Source: Paremcibacter congregatus (GTDB lineage Bacteria > Pseudomonadota > Alphaproteobacteria > Sphingomonadales > Emcibacteraceae). From it: DNA of 64,000 nucleotides. Below, piece after piece: positions 24,743 to 33,919 of this stretch (positions are counted from its first letter, which is position 1; the number at the start of each line of letters is the position of its first letter). The stretch spans positions 2,449,501 to 2,513,500 of the forward strand of contig NZ_CP041025.1 in assembly GCF_006385135.1 (NCBI RefSeq), in the 5' to 3' direction. The position numbers and the translations under genes are program-made. Below the pieces are notes generated by a model that saw nothing but the letters and a program-made list of their open reading frames with translations, made no database searches and was not told the origin of the DNA.

Positions 24743-25414
24743 ATGGAAGTAACAGCAGCAGCAGGGGCAAATTCCGAAGCCTCGAAAAGTTCGACCAAGC
24801 TCGCCGACGATTTTGATAATTTCCTGGCCTTGCTGACCACTCAGTTACAATTTCAGGACCCGCTAGACCCCATGGATTCAAGCCAGTTTACCGAACAGCT
24901 GGTCTCCTTCACGCAAGTGGAACAGTCTATCGCCACCAATAAAAACCTGGAAAACCTGATCAGCCAAACCCAAACAGCCGCCATATCAGATGCGGTCAAC
25001 TATCTCGGCACTGAAATCACGGTGGAAACGGACCGAGCCGGACTGCGGGATGGTAAAGCGAAATGGGAATATGGCCTTCAAAGCAATTCTGATGAAACCA
25101 AAATCATTGTGCAGGATTCCAAGGGCAAGGTGGTTTACGAAGGTATTGGCGAAAACAAAGCCGGCTTGCATGAATTTATCTGGGACGCCCCGGAAGGTAC
25201 GCCAGATGGCATTTACAAACTATCGCTGCAGGCCGAGAGCGCCAATGGGTCGGAAGTTCAAACCGCCATATATTCCAAGGGCGTTGTAGAAAGCATCGAA
25301 ACCTTGAATGGTCAGGCTCATTTGTCCGTCAACGGCATCCTGACACCAACAACAGAAATACAGGCTGTTAATACAGTCAAAAAACCAGATCCTGACGCAG
25401 AAGACGCCAGCTAG
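24743..25414 (+). CDS. flgD: Flagellar hook capping protein FlgD
   Basis: FlgD is the scaffold that caps the growing hook. The 223-residue protein contains the N-terminal signature (NFLALLTTQLQFQDPLDPMD, SSQFTEQLVSFTQVEQSIAT) and the C-terminal FlgD Ig-like/tudor part (IVQDSKGKVVYEGIGENKAG, FIWDAPEGTPDGIYKLSLQA). The order fliK-flgD-flgE is classical. The ribosome site is AAGGA, 10 bases before the ATG. Confidence 0.95.
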   Translation: MEVTAAAGANSEASKSSTKLADDFDNFLALLTTQLQFQDPLDPMDSSQFTEQLVSFTQVEQSIATNKNLENLISQTQTAAISDAVNYLGTEITVETDRAGLRDGKAKWEYGLQSNSDETKIIVQDSKGKVVYEGIGENKAGLHEFIWDAPEGTPDGIYKLSLQAESANGSEVQTAIYSKGVVESIETLNGQAHLSVNGILTPTTEIQAVNTVKKPDPDAEDAS

Positions 25415-25486
25415 TTGCGTAAAGCGCATTCTATTTAAGAATTAACCACCCGACCCATCTGGTCGGCAAACAGAAGGAGTATCGAC

Positions 25487-26860
25487 ATGAGTCTTTACGC
25501 ATCACTTTTCTCAGGGGTATCTGGACTGGGCGCATATAGTTCCGCGCTAGGCATGATTTCGGATAATATCGCTAACCTGAATACCGTTGGCTATAAAGAA
25601 ACCCGCGCCAGTTTCTCAACCCTGGTGACGGAATCTCGGTCCTCCACCTCCTATTCCCCAGGGGGCGTCCAAGCCTTGCCGCAGAATCTGATCAGTCGTC
25701 AGGGCCTGTTACAATCCTCCACCTCCGCAACCGATCTGAGTATTGACGGTGCCGGTTTCTTTGTCGTCTCTACCCGCGGTGAATCCGTGAATGCCAATTC
25801 TGAGATCAGCTTCACGCGTGCCGGGTCGTTTAACCCGGATTCTGAAGGCTTCCTGAAGAATACTGCCGGGCTTTACCTGATGGGTGTGCCATTGATTTCT
25901 GGTACAGTTAAACCGGAAAGCCCCCAACTCGCTGATCTGCAACCTATTAACGTGTCGGACTTAACCAGTACAGCCGAAGCCTCGACCAACGTGACCTTGC
26001 GCGCCAACCTGCAGTCCTCACAGGCGATAAATGCCGCCATGGGAACATATGACCCTTCCGTTAAGGCAACCTCTATGTCAGGTTATGCCGAAGATGTTGC
26101 CGCCGGCGTAGCGGTTCCCGTCGGCATCAAACCAGACTTTCAAACCAATATTGAGGTTTTTGACGCCCGGGGTGGCGTTCACACCGTGACCGTCGCCGCA
26201 CTCAGAAGCGCCGATAATGTCTGGGAAGTAGAAATGTATGTTGACCCTCCAACTGACATTGTACCAACAGTCGGAACAACCGGACAGATTGCCGCCGGGA
26301 CTGTTACATTTAATGGGGACGGCACACTCAATGTCCCCGGTACGACCGCCTCACTTCTGGCCGCCGTTAACGTCCCTTGGTCAGGTGGTGCAAATGCGGG
26401 CTCGCTGACTTTTGATCTCGGCACCAATGGCCTCAGCGACGGTCTGACTCAATTTGCCGGCGAATCAACCATCATCTCCTCCTCTGCCAATGGCGCGACC
26501 TTCGGGAATGTGATCGGGGTGAATATCGATAAGGACGGCATTGTCAGTGCCCTGTTTAGTAATGGCTTGGCAAAGAACGTCTATCAACTGCCCATCTCCA
26601 CCTTCCAGAACCCGGATGGGCTGACCCGTCGTCAAGGAAACTCCTATACCGTTTCTGATCAATCCGGGAGCTCTATCCTGAAATATGCCGGGGTTGGCGG
26701 CGCAGGTTTTGTGGCCCCACAGACCTTGGAAGCCTCTACCGTCGACCTGGCCGGGGAATTTACAAACCTGATTACCATTCAGCGGGCTTTCTCGGCCAGT
26801 ACGAAAATTATCACCACGGCCGATGAAATGCTGACAGAGTTGAACAACATTAAACGTTAA
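25487..26860 (+). CDS. flgE: Flagellar hook protein FlgE
   Basis: FlgE polymerises into the hook. The 457-residue protein starts MSLYASLFSGVSGLGAYSSA with the rod/hook motif MISDNIANLNTVGYKETRAS. It carries the F-domain ATDLSIDGAGFFVVSTRG and the C-terminal VDLAGEFTNLITIQRAFSAS, ending MLTELNNIKR. A strong ribosome site (AGAAGGAGT) precedes it. It closes the fliK-flgD-flgE unit and is followed by a strong terminator. Confidence 0.96.
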   Translation: MSLYASLFSGVSGLGAYSSALGMISDNIANLNTVGYKETRASFSTLVTESRSSTSYSPGGVQALPQNLISRQGLLQSSTSATDLSIDGAGFFVVSTRGESVNANSEISFTRAGSFNPDSEGFLKNTAGLYLMGVPLISGTVKPESPQLADLQPINVSDLTSTAEASTNVTLRANLQSSQAINAAMGTYDPSVKATSMSGYAEDVAAGVAVPVGIKPDFQTNIEVFDARGGVHTVTVAALRSADNVWEVEMYVDPPTDIVPTVGTTGQIAAGTVTFNGDGTLNVPGTTASLLAAVNVPWSGGANAGSLTFDLGTNGLSDGLTQFAGESTIISSSANGATFGNVIGVNIDKDGIVSALFSNGLAKNVYQLPISTFQNPDGLTRRQGNSYTVSDQSGSSILKYAGVGGAGFVAPQTLEASTVDLAGEFTNLITIQRAFSASTKIITTADEMLTELNNIKR

Positions 26861-26879
26861 TAATTCAATCACTTAAGAT

Positions 26880-26912
26880 AATAAGCCGCCGGTGTTTCAT
26901 CGGCGGCTTATT
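26880..26912 (+). terminator. Terminator after flgE
   Basis: AATAAGCCGCCG at 26880-26891 pairs perfectly with CGGCGGCTTATT at 26901-26912 around a 9-base loop, followed by GTGTTTTC. It lies 19 bases past the flgE stop. Confidence 0.85.
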
Positions 26913-27053
26913 GTGTTTTCATCGGTTGAAATCGAAATAGGTCCAACTTTATTCTAATATTTAGACCAAATTAACCTCGTTCCTTAGGTCTTTTTTAAAG
27001 CCTTTTACGTATTCTGACCCCTATGTATAAAAGTTACCGGAGATAAGTACATA

Positions 27054-27353
27054 ATGAGTAGAATACAAAATGTGTCTGCCGCACCCGTTTTGGGGCCGAC
27101 AGGAGAACCTCTTACACTTGAGGATCTCCCGCCTCCAAACACCAAGCGATGGGTTGTTCGCCGCAAAGCAGAAGTGGTTGCTGCTGTACGGGGCGGCCTG
27201 CTCTCGCTGGAAGATGCCTGTAAGAAATATACCTTGTCCGTCGAAGAATTTTTGTCCTGGCAACGCGCCATTGACAAGGATGGCTTACTTGGACTTCGGG
27301 TAACGCGCGTGCAGGATTATCGTGATAACTCTTTAAGCGGATACGATAACTAA
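27054..27353 (+). CDS. sciP: SciP-type CtrA inhibitory protein (DUF1153)
   Basis: SciP of Caulobacter is a small helix-turn-helix protein that blocks CtrA-driven transcription and controls flagellar and cell-cycle genes. The 99-residue protein has the DUF1153 pattern: an N-terminal lead (VLGPTGEPLTLEDLPPPNTK), then RWVVRRKAEVVAAVRGGLLS, LEDACKKYTLSVEEFLSWQR and the AIDKDGLLGLRVTRVQDYR tail. It sits alone between flgE and fliF with its own promoter space and a strong terminator. With ctrA, chpT and flbD also here, the CtrA-related role is likely, though not shown by sequence alone. Confidence 0.88.
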   Translation: MSRIQNVSAAPVLGPTGEPLTLEDLPPPNTKRWVVRRKAEVVAAVRGGLLSLEDACKKYTLSVEEFLSWQRAIDKDGLLGLRVTRVQDYRDNSLSGYDN

Positions 27354-27709
27354 TCAGGCTAAAATCAGTCGTTTATCAAATTATTTTATTAAATTAACCA
27401 TGAGAAGGTGATTCTCATGGTTAATTTTTTTGTCTGGTGTTCATTTCGAGCCTTTTTTGACAATATACACTATATATAGTATTTTTATTGAGACACCACA
27501 CTAGCATTGGGAGGCGCTAAAACCCTCATCTTTTTGCTTGTCAATATATTTTTAAACCTCAGTAGGCAAAAATTGCCTACCATTAACCTCCTGTTTACTT
27601 AATAATTAGTAAACTGAATTTGATGATCATATTCGACGAGATCAACAATCAAAGTTACGAGTAGAGTTATAGAAGACTATATTAAAAGTATATTTTAGGG
27701 AACGTCATT
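27354..27709 (+). promoter_or_regulatory. sciP-fliF intergenic control region
   Basis: Besides the sciP terminator (27391-27431), this 356-bp AT-rich spacer has a good housekeeping-type promoter: TTGACA at 27457-27462, 17 bases, then TATTTT at 27480-27485. It also has a perfect inverted repeat GTAGGCAA/TTGCCTAC (27562-27580) and another, GTTTACT/AGTAAAC (27593-27614). Between these, TTAACCTCCTGTTTA (27583-27597) resembles the CtrA box TTAA-N7-TTAA with one mismatch. These precede the fliF start and are plausible CtrA/SciP sites. Confidence 0.5.
27391..27431 (+). terminator. Strong terminator after sciP
   Basis: A 16-base arm at 27391-27406 (AAATTAACCATGAGAA) pairs perfectly with 27412-27427 around a 5-base loop, and the second arm runs into seven T residues (27425-27431). 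It is a textbook rho-independent terminator. The arms also contain TTAACCAT, a reported CtrA half-site, in both orientations. Confidence 0.92.
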
Positions 27710-29407
27710 GTGAATGGTTTAGCCGAATTCTTCAAAACACTAGGACCCGCCCGTCTGGCCGCCATGGCCACGGTTGCCGCTATTACCATCGGGTTCTTTA
27801 TTTTTCTGTCTATCCGTCTGTCCACCCCCACAATGTCTTTACTGTTCAGCGGACTGGATCTCTCCGATTCCTCTAAAATCGTCCAGACACTGGAAGCCCA
27901 GGCTATTCCTTACGAACTGGTGGGCGACGGCAGCACCATTCTGGTCCCCGACGATCAGGTCAATCGCATCCGCATCGCCGTTGCCGAACAAGGCTTAACC
28001 AGCGGGGGTTCCGTCGGCAATGAAATCTTTGACCGCGGCGATTCTCTCGGCGCCACAAGTTTTGTCCAGAACATCAACCGGTTACGTGCTCTGGAAGGTG
28101 AACTCGCCCGCACAATTCAGTCCATTGATAAAGTCACCAGCGCCCGCATCCATCTGGTGATGCCGGAACGCCGCCTGTTCAGTAATGAAAATCGCGAAGC
28201 CACCGCCAGTATCTTTATCAAGACATCCTCCGGCCGCCTGCCCCGCAATCAAATCATGGCCATTCAGAATCTGGTCGCCGCTGCGGTGCCTGACCTGCAG
28301 CCGGAACGCATTTCAATTGTCGACCAGAAAGGCTCTCTCCTCGCCCGGGGCTCTTCCGAAGATGTGACATCATTGCTGGCCCTGTCGCTGGAAGAAAAGA
28401 AAATATCCATGGAGAGTCGTCTGCGTGGTCAGATCGAAACCCTGTTGGAGAAAACCGTGGGCCTGGGCAATGTGCGCGCCGAAGTCAGCGCCGAACTTGA
28501 TTTGAACCGCATCACCAGCAATACCGAAGAATATGACCCCGACAGCCAGGTCGCCCGTTCAGAAAACACCAGCGAACAAATCAGCACCAATCAGGAAAAT
28601 GCAGAGGCGGAAAGCGTATCCGTCGCCAACAACCTGCCGGACCAGACAGAAACCCAGCAAGAACCCGGGGTCAAGTCCCAGACCAATGACAGCACGACAA
28701 CATCAACGGTCAACTATGAAATCTCCAAAACCATCCGCACCCAGATTCACGAGGCGGGAACCATCAAGAAAATTTCGGTTGCCGTTCTGGTTGATGGCAC
28801 CTATCAGGATGCCGGTGACGGCAGCGCCCCTGCCTATCAAGCCCGCAGCCAGGCCGACCTCGACAATCTGAAACAACTGGTGGAATCAACCATTGGCTTT
28901 GACGCCGAACGGGGCGATACCGTTGATATCGTCAATATGCAGTTTGCCGCAGTTGATTATGGCGAGGCGGCAGCGGAAGAAAGCCTGTTTGACTTCAGCA
29001 AAGCCGACATCATGCGCTTTATAGAACTTGGAGGGCTGATGCTGATCGGAATTCTGGTTATTTTCTTCGCCCTGCGCCCCCTGATCAAATTCCTCACCGC
29101 ACCACCGGTGACTTATGTACCAAACCCAGCCCTTGAAGGCGGCGCCCAGGGACAACTGCCACCGGGCCAGGCCCAACAGCAGGCCGCATTGTCCGCGCCG
29201 GCCAATGAACCGATTTCTCTTCTTGATGATGATGGGAAACAATTGCCTTCCCGTGAGGTTGCCAAACGCGCCGGTATAGATTCGGCCATTGATGTCGCCG
29301 CGGTTGAAGGAAAAATACAAGCCACTGCCCTGAAGAAAGTCGGGGAACTCGTTGAACGTCATCCGGAAGAATCCGTTGCTGTCGTTCGCGGTTGGTTATA
29401 CGGATAA
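27710..29407 (+). CDS. fliF: Flagellar MS-ring protein FliF
   Basis: FliF forms the inner-membrane MS ring. The 565-residue protein has two membrane helices (ATVAAITIGFFIFLSIRL near the N-terminus and GGLMLIGILVIFFALRPLIK near residue 445). Between them are the ring-building motifs (IPYELVGDGSTILVPDDQVN, TSFVQNINRLRALEGELART, ARIHLVMPERRLFS). The C-terminal tail (VGELVERHPEESVAVVRGWL) binds FliG. The start is a GTG at 27710 after AGGGAACG. It opens the long flagellar series, eight bases before fliG. Confidence 0.95.
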   Translation: MNGLAEFFKTLGPARLAAMATVAAITIGFFIFLSIRLSTPTMSLLFSGLDLSDSSKIVQTLEAQAIPYELVGDGSTILVPDDQVNRIRIAVAEQGLTSGGSVGNEIFDRGDSLGATSFVQNINRLRALEGELARTIQSIDKVTSARIHLVMPERRLFSNENREATASIFIKTSSGRLPRNQIMAIQNLVAAAVPDLQPERISIVDQKGSLLARGSSEDVTSLLALSLEEKKISMESRLRGQIETLLEKTVGLGNVRAEVSAELDLNRITSNTEEYDPDSQVARSENTSEQISTNQENAEAESVSVANNLPDQTETQQEPGVKSQTNDSTTTSTVNYEISKTIRTQIHEAGTIKKISVAVLVDGTYQDAGDGSAPAYQARSQADLDNLKQLVESTIGFDAERGDTVDIVNMQFAAVDYGEAAAEESLFDFSKADIMRFIELGGLMLIGILVIFFALRPLIKFLTAPPVTYVPNPALEGGAQGQLPPGQAQQQAALSAPANEPISLLDDDGKQLPSREVAKRAGIDSAIDVAAVEGKIQATALKKVGELVERHPEESVAVVRGWLYG

Positions 29408-29415
29408 CATAAAAT

Positions 29416-30438
29416 ATGTCTGCAGGAAAAATAGACCGAATTTCTGACCTGTCCAGTGCGGATAAGGCAGCCGCTCTGATGCTGGCGCTCGGCGACGAGA
29501 ACGGCGCGATAATATGGAATCTTCTTGATGATGAAGAAGTCAAGGAACTGTCCCTGGCCATGTCGTCTCTTGGAGCAGTTGATTCAAAAGTCATTGAAGA
29601 ACTATTCCTTGATTTCGCCAATGGCGTATCCTCCGTCGGTTCCCTGACCGGGAATTTCGACAATACAGAACGGTTACTGGTGAAAATGTTGCCCGGCGAC
29701 CGGGTCAGCCAGATCATGGAAGAAATTCGCGGCCCCGCCGGTCGAACCATGTGGGACAAACTCGGCAATGTAAATGAAGTTGTCCTCGCCACATATCTGA
29801 AAAATGAATACCCCCAGACTGTTTCGGTTGTTCTGTCGAAAATCAAGCCCGAGCATGCAGCCAATGTGTTGAGCGTACTGCCGGATGATTTCGCCATGGA
29901 AGTGGTTTCGCGCATGTTGCGGATGGAACCGGTGCAAAAGGATATTCTCGACAAGGTTGAACAAACCCTGCGCACGGAATTCATGAACAACCTGGCTAAA
30001 ACAAGCCGCAAGGACAGCCATGAAACCATCGCTGAAATCTTCAATTATCTTGACCGCGCCTCCGAAACCCGCTTTCTGACTTCCCTCGAAGACAAAAACC
30101 GCGAAAGCGCCGAAAAAGTCCGGGCCCTGATGTTTACCTTTGAAGACCTGCAAAATCTTGACGCCACTGGCGTCCAGACCCTGCTGCGCGGTGTCGACAA
30201 GGATCGCCTCGGCCTGGCAATGAAAGGCGGTTCCGACAAGGTCCGCGACATGTTCTTCAGCAATATGTCCGAACGGGCCGCGAAAATCCTCAAGGAAGAT
30301 ATGGAAGCCATGGGCCCGGTTCGCCTGAAGGATGTTGACGAAGCCCAGATGGAAGTGGTCAATGTCGCCAAAGATCTGGCCGACAGCGGCGAAATTGTTC
30401 TCAATGATTCAAAGAGTGATGATGAACTGATTTATTAA
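29416..30438 (+). CDS. fliG: Flagellar motor switch protein FliG
   Basis: FliG is the rotor protein that contacts the stator and sits on FliF. The 340-residue protein has the N-terminal domain ([20 protein letters not shown]), the middle EHPQTVS-type motif here as [20 protein letters not shown], and the C-terminal torque domain ([20 protein letters not shown] with charged [34 protein letters not shown]). Length is typical. No fliM is present in the window, so the rest of the C-ring must be encoded elsewhere, apart from fliN. Confidence 0.96.
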   Translation: MSAGKIDRISDLSSADKAAALMLALGDENGAIIWNLLDDEEVKELSLAMSSLGAVDSKVIEELFLDFANGVSSVGSLTGNFDNTERLLVKMLPGDRVSQIMEEIRGPAGRTMWDKLGNVNEVVLATYLKNEYPQTVSVVLSKIKPEHAANVLSVLPDDFAMEVVSRMLRMEPVQKDILDKVEQTLRTEFMNNLAKTSRKDSHETIAEIFNYLDRASETRFLTSLEDKNRESAEKVRALMFTFEDLQNLDATGVQTLLRGVDKDRLGLAMKGGSDKVRDMFFSNMSERAAKILKEDMEAMGPVRLKDVDEAQMEVVNVAKDLADSGEIVLNDSKSDDELIY

Positions 30439-30504
30439 ACACCCATGATCAAGCCCCGGCCCTCTCACCCCGGGAAATAACACCGACGTGTAGGATATAA
30501 ATGA

Positions 30505-31167
30505 ATGAGTGCAGTACGATTTACATTCGATGAAGATTTCGAGGACTCCAGCGGCGGCACGATGAGCCGCAGCAAAATCGACGACATCAGAGCCGCAGCC
30601 TATGCAGAGGGCGTCGCCGCCGGTCAGACGGAAGTCCTGACCAGTCTTGAACAGAGTTGCGAATCCCTGCTGCACAACATCCTCACCGCCAGTCAAAACC
30701 TGCAGGAGCGGCAGGCAGAACAAGTCTCCCTGATGCATAAGGAAGCCGCAAAGCTCGCCTACGCCATCATCGAAAAACTCGCGCCGGCTCTGGTCAGACA
30801 CACCCCGCTGGACGAAATCGAACTGCTGGTGACACAATGCCTGAAAAACAGCCCTCTCCACCCCCGGCTTGTGGTGCGGGTTGACGACAGCATTCTGCCT
30901 CTGTTGGAAGAAAAATTGGAAAAAATACGGCAGACCAACAGCTATCAGGGGGAAATCATTTTAATCAGCGAAACCATGGCCCACCCCAGCGATTGTCGGG
31001 TTGAATGGGCAAATGGCGGGGCGGAACGCGATTTTAACAGCCTTCTCGCCACCATCGAAGGAACCGTAAAACTGTTTATCGAAGCGCCGGAATCAGGACC
31101 GCACCACGAAACCAGTACTATTGACCCTCTAACCGGAACCCTGTCTGAAACCATAAACTCAGAATAA
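30505..31167 (+). CDS. fliH: Flagellar export stator protein FliH
   Basis: FliH regulates the export ATPase FliI and belongs to the V-type ATPase E-subunit-like family. The 220-residue protein has a short N-terminus (MSAVRFTFDEDFE) and YAEGVAAGQTEVLTSLEQSC leading into a coiled coil. Its C-terminal domain includes ALVRHTPLDEIELLVTQCLK, VVRVDDSILPLLEEKLE and DCRVEWANGGAERDFNSLLA, the FliH/YscL W-x2-G-G block. Position between fliG and fliN is conventional; its partners fliI and fliJ are 20 kb away. Confidence 0.88.
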   Translation: MSAVRFTFDEDFEDSSGGTMSRSKIDDIRAAAYAEGVAAGQTEVLTSLEQSCESLLHNILTASQNLQERQAEQVSLMHKEAAKLAYAIIEKLAPALVRHTPLDEIELLVTQCLKNSPLHPRLVVRVDDSILPLLEEKLEKIRQTNSYQGEIILISETMAHPSDCRVEWANGGAERDFNSLLATIEGTVKLFIEAPESGPHHETSTIDPLTGTLSETINSE

Positions 31168-31325
31168 TTCCAAAGAGAAAAGCAGCATTTGCCGGAAAAG
31201 AATACAATGAAAGCTTTCAGGACGAGACAATTCAAGGTAACTATGGTTAACATCACCGGTCATGGAAGAGAAAATTTATGCCTTCTAATGACTTATGACA
31301 AGAAAATATTAAGGGCTTGCAGATA

Positions 31326-31670
31326 ATGTCTGATACAGAAAATATGGATTGGCAAGAATTGGACCAAGGGAACGGCACAACTGATCCCCAAAACTCTGGT
31401 GACGGTGCCGAAGGTGAACTGGAAGGCTCCGGTGACCTTGAAGCCGTTTTCGATGTTCCGGTAAAGGTTTCCGCCGTTCTGGGGATTACCAATCTTACCG
31501 TCAGCCAGTTGTTGAAACTGGGGTCCGGGTCCGTTGTTGAACTGGACCGGAAAGTCGGCGAAGCCATCGATATTTACGTCAATAACAGGCTTGTTGCCCG
31601 CGGTGAAGTGGTATTGCTCGAAGAAAAACTGGGAATTACCATGACAGAGATCATCAAGGGCAACGAATAA
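31326..31670 (+). CDS. fliN: Flagellar motor switch protein FliN
   Basis: FliN forms the base of the C-ring. The 114-residue protein has an acidic N-terminus and one SpoA domain: DLEAVFDVPVKVSAVLGITN, VSQLLKLGSGSVVELDRKVG, VNNRLVARGEVVLLEEKLGI, ITEIIK-type end (MTEIIKGNE). I used the ATG at 31326, about 10 bases after AAGGG, rather than the in-frame TTG at 31317. It is followed within 30 bases by the motA-like gene. The 158 bp before it hold no gene. Confidence 0.95.
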   Translation: MSDTENMDWQELDQGNGTTDPQNSGDGAEGELEGSGDLEAVFDVPVKVSAVLGITNLTVSQLLKLGSGSVVELDRKVGEAIDIYVNNRLVARGEVVLLEEKLGITMTEIIKGNE

Positions 31671-31698
31671 AACGGGCTTTAAGTACGGGAATAGAAAA

Positions 31699-32460
31699 GT
31701 GATAACACTTCTAGGTATCGTCGTTGGATTTGCATTGATTATTTCTGCCATGATTTATGGCGGGTCGCCGCTGGATTTTTTAAACCCACCGTCGTTGTTA
31801 ATTGTTTTCGGGGGCACCATTGCCATTACCGCTGTAAGTTTTTCCCTGAAAGACTTAAAGCAAATCCCGGCCGCGCTATGGCGCTTAATGGCTTACACCA
31901 CACACAACCCGCAAGAGGTGGGGGTGACCATGATCCAGATCTCGGAAAAAGCCAGAGGCGGCGGTGTCATTGCCCTTGAAAAAATCAGCAAGAGCTTCAG
32001 TAATGAGCCTTTCCTTAAAAAAGGTCTCGACCTCACCGTCGATGGTGCAAGCCCGGACGATATTGAGCAAATTCTCAAGCAAGAAATTTACTCTACCGCG
32101 TCTATTCAGTCCAAAAGCGTCGACCTTCTCCGCCGTTCGGCCGAAGTCGCCCCGGCTATGGGGCTGATCGGAACGCTGGTCGGGCTGGTCCAGATGCTCG
32201 GCAACCTCAGCGACCCAAGCACCATCGGCCCGGCAATGGCCGTGGCGCTTCTCACGACTTTTTATGGCGCTATTCTCGCCCATATGGTGCTTGTCCCTCT
32301 GGCCACCAAGGCAGAGCGCAATTCCCATAATGAATCGACTCTCAATCTGCTGTATCTCACCGGCATCCTGTCCATCGGACGGGAAGAAAACCCCAGACGT
32401 CTGGAAATGCAACTCAATGCCATGCTGCCCCAGACCAACCGGATCAGCTATTATGACTAA
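31699..32460 (+). CDS. MotA-type flagellar stator subunit
   Basis: MotA/PomA proteins form the ion channel of the stator with MotB/PomB. The 253-residue protein has four membrane segments (ITLLGIVVGFALIISAMIYG, PPSLLIVFGGTIAITAVSFS, and a pair around VAPAMGLIGTLVGLVQML and VALLTTFYGAILAHMVLVPL). The conserved Pro in the third segment and the charged cytoplasmic loop are present. The start is GTG. No motB-like gene follows; flbD is 18 bases downstream. PomA-like (sodium) or MotA-like (proton) selectivity cannot be told. Confidence 0.9.
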   Translation: MITLLGIVVGFALIISAMIYGGSPLDFLNPPSLLIVFGGTIAITAVSFSLKDLKQIPAALWRLMAYTTHNPQEVGVTMIQISEKARGGGVIALEKISKSFSNEPFLKKGLDLTVDGASPDDIEQILKQEIYSTASIQSKSVDLLRRSAEVAPAMGLIGTLVGLVQMLGNLSDPSTIGPAMAVALLTTFYGAILAHMVLVPLATKAERNSHNESTLNLLYLTGILSIGREENPRRLEMQLNAMLPQTNRISYYD

Positions 32461-32478
32461 CAGGACGGAAACACAATA

Positions 32479-33855
32479 ATGCGGTTAATTATCGTTGGTT
32501 CACTTGAGGGACAACTCTCGGCAGCGTCACAGATCGCCCTGAATAACGGGGCGAAGGTCATCCACGCCCCCGATGAGGCGACAGCCCTGAATCTGATCCG
32601 GACCAAAGGTGCCGACCTGTTGATGATTGATGTTAAGTGCGATATCCGGGGCTTGCTCGCACAATTGGAATCCGAACATATTACCACCCCGGCGGTTGCC
32701 TGCGGTGTGGGGTCGACATCAGACGACGCCGTTGCCGCCATCCGGGCTGGCGCCAAGGAATATATCCCCCTGCCCCCGGACCCGGACCTGATCGCGGCTG
32801 TCCTCACTGCCATTTCTGATGACGAACATGAATTTATCTATCGCGACCGCAATATGATCCAGGTGGTCAAGCTTGCCGAACAGGTAGCCGCCAGTGAAGC
32901 CAGCATCATGATTACCGGTGACAGCGGCACAGGGAAAGAGGTCATGGCCCGCCATGTCCACAGCAAAAGCCGCCGCAAAGCCAAGCCTTTTATCGCCGTG
33001 AATTGCGCCGCCATTCCGGAAAACCTCCTGGAAAGCGAGTTATTCGGCCATGAGAAAGGCGCCTTCACAGGTGCCGTCGCCCGCCGGATCGGTAAATTCG
33101 AAGAGGCAAACGGCGGCACTCTCCTGCTTGACGAAATCAGCGAGATGGATGTTCGTTTACAGGCAAAACTCCTACGCGTCGTGCAGGAACGCGAAGTAGA
33201 CCGGGTCGGTGGCAGCGGTGCCGTAAAAGTCGATATCCGCATCATCGCCACCACCAACCGGAATCTTCAGGAAGAAGTCAAACTCGGCAATTTCCGGGAA
33301 GACCTGCTGTTTCGCCTGAATGTGGTGAACCTCAATATTCCCTCTTTGCGCAACCGGCCGGAAGACACCCGCGCCCTGTGTAAGCATTTCGCCCGTAAAT
33401 ATGCCGAATTTAACGCCTTGCCACTGAAAAACGTTTCCGACAGCGCCATGAAAGTACTGATCAATCATAACTGGCCAGGCAACGTACGCGAACTCGAAAA
33501 CACGATCCACCGCGCGGTCCTTCTGACGACCGGCAATGAGATCGGCGCGTCTGACATCGTACTTCCCGATGGGCGGCCTCATATAGAAATTCAGTCCGGC
33601 TCCTCTCATCAGGCGGATAATACCCCTGAAGGAACAGAACCTCTGGCTGCGATTTCCCTGATAGGACGCACGGTAGCGGATGTGGAAAAGGATCTGATTA
33701 TCGATACGCTGAAACATTGTCTCGGCAACCGGACACACGCGGCGAACATTCTGGGCATATCCATTCGTACATTGCGTAACAAGTTAAATATCTATATGTC
33801 GGATGGCGTCAATGTACCCGGTCCCGGGACAACGCCTCCCCAATCAGGGTATTGA
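32479..33855 (+). CDS. flbD: FlbD-type sigma-54 transcriptional activator
   Basis: FlbD activates hook and filament genes with sigma-54. The 458-residue protein has a degenerate N-terminal receiver (to about residue 115) and an AAA+ domain with Walker A (TGDSGTGKE, 147-154), the sigma-54 contact loop GAFTGA (194-199), LLLDEISEMD and WPGNVRELENTIHRAV. A Fis-type HTH follows (RTHAANILGISIRTLRNKL). The GAFTGA loop shows it is competent for sigma-54. Candidate targets are the two sigma-54-type promoters at 22.5 and 22.7 kb. It lies between motA-like and flhA. Confidence 0.92.
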   Translation: MRLIIVGSLEGQLSAASQIALNNGAKVIHAPDEATALNLIRTKGADLLMIDVKCDIRGLLAQLESEHITTPAVACGVGSTSDDAVAAIRAGAKEYIPLPPDPDLIAAVLTAISDDEHEFIYRDRNMIQVVKLAEQVAASEASIMITGDSGTGKEVMARHVHSKSRRKAKPFIAVNCAAIPENLLESELFGHEKGAFTGAVARRIGKFEEANGGTLLLDEISEMDVRLQAKLLRVVQEREVDRVGGSGAVKVDIRIIATTNRNLQEEVKLGNFREDLLFRLNVVNLNIPSLRNRPEDTRALCKHFARKYAEFNALPLKNVSDSAMKVLINHNWPGNVRELENTIHRAVLLTTGNEIGASDIVLPDGRPHIEIQSGSSHQADNTPEGTEPLAAISLIGRTVADVEKDLIIDTLKHCLGNRTHAANILGISIRTLRNKLNIYMSDGVNVPGPGTTPPQSGY

Positions 33856-33919
33856 AAAGCCCTGATATAGAAAACATTGTGAATTTTAACGTCACAATAA
33901 CGAGAAGATTTCGCTGAAT

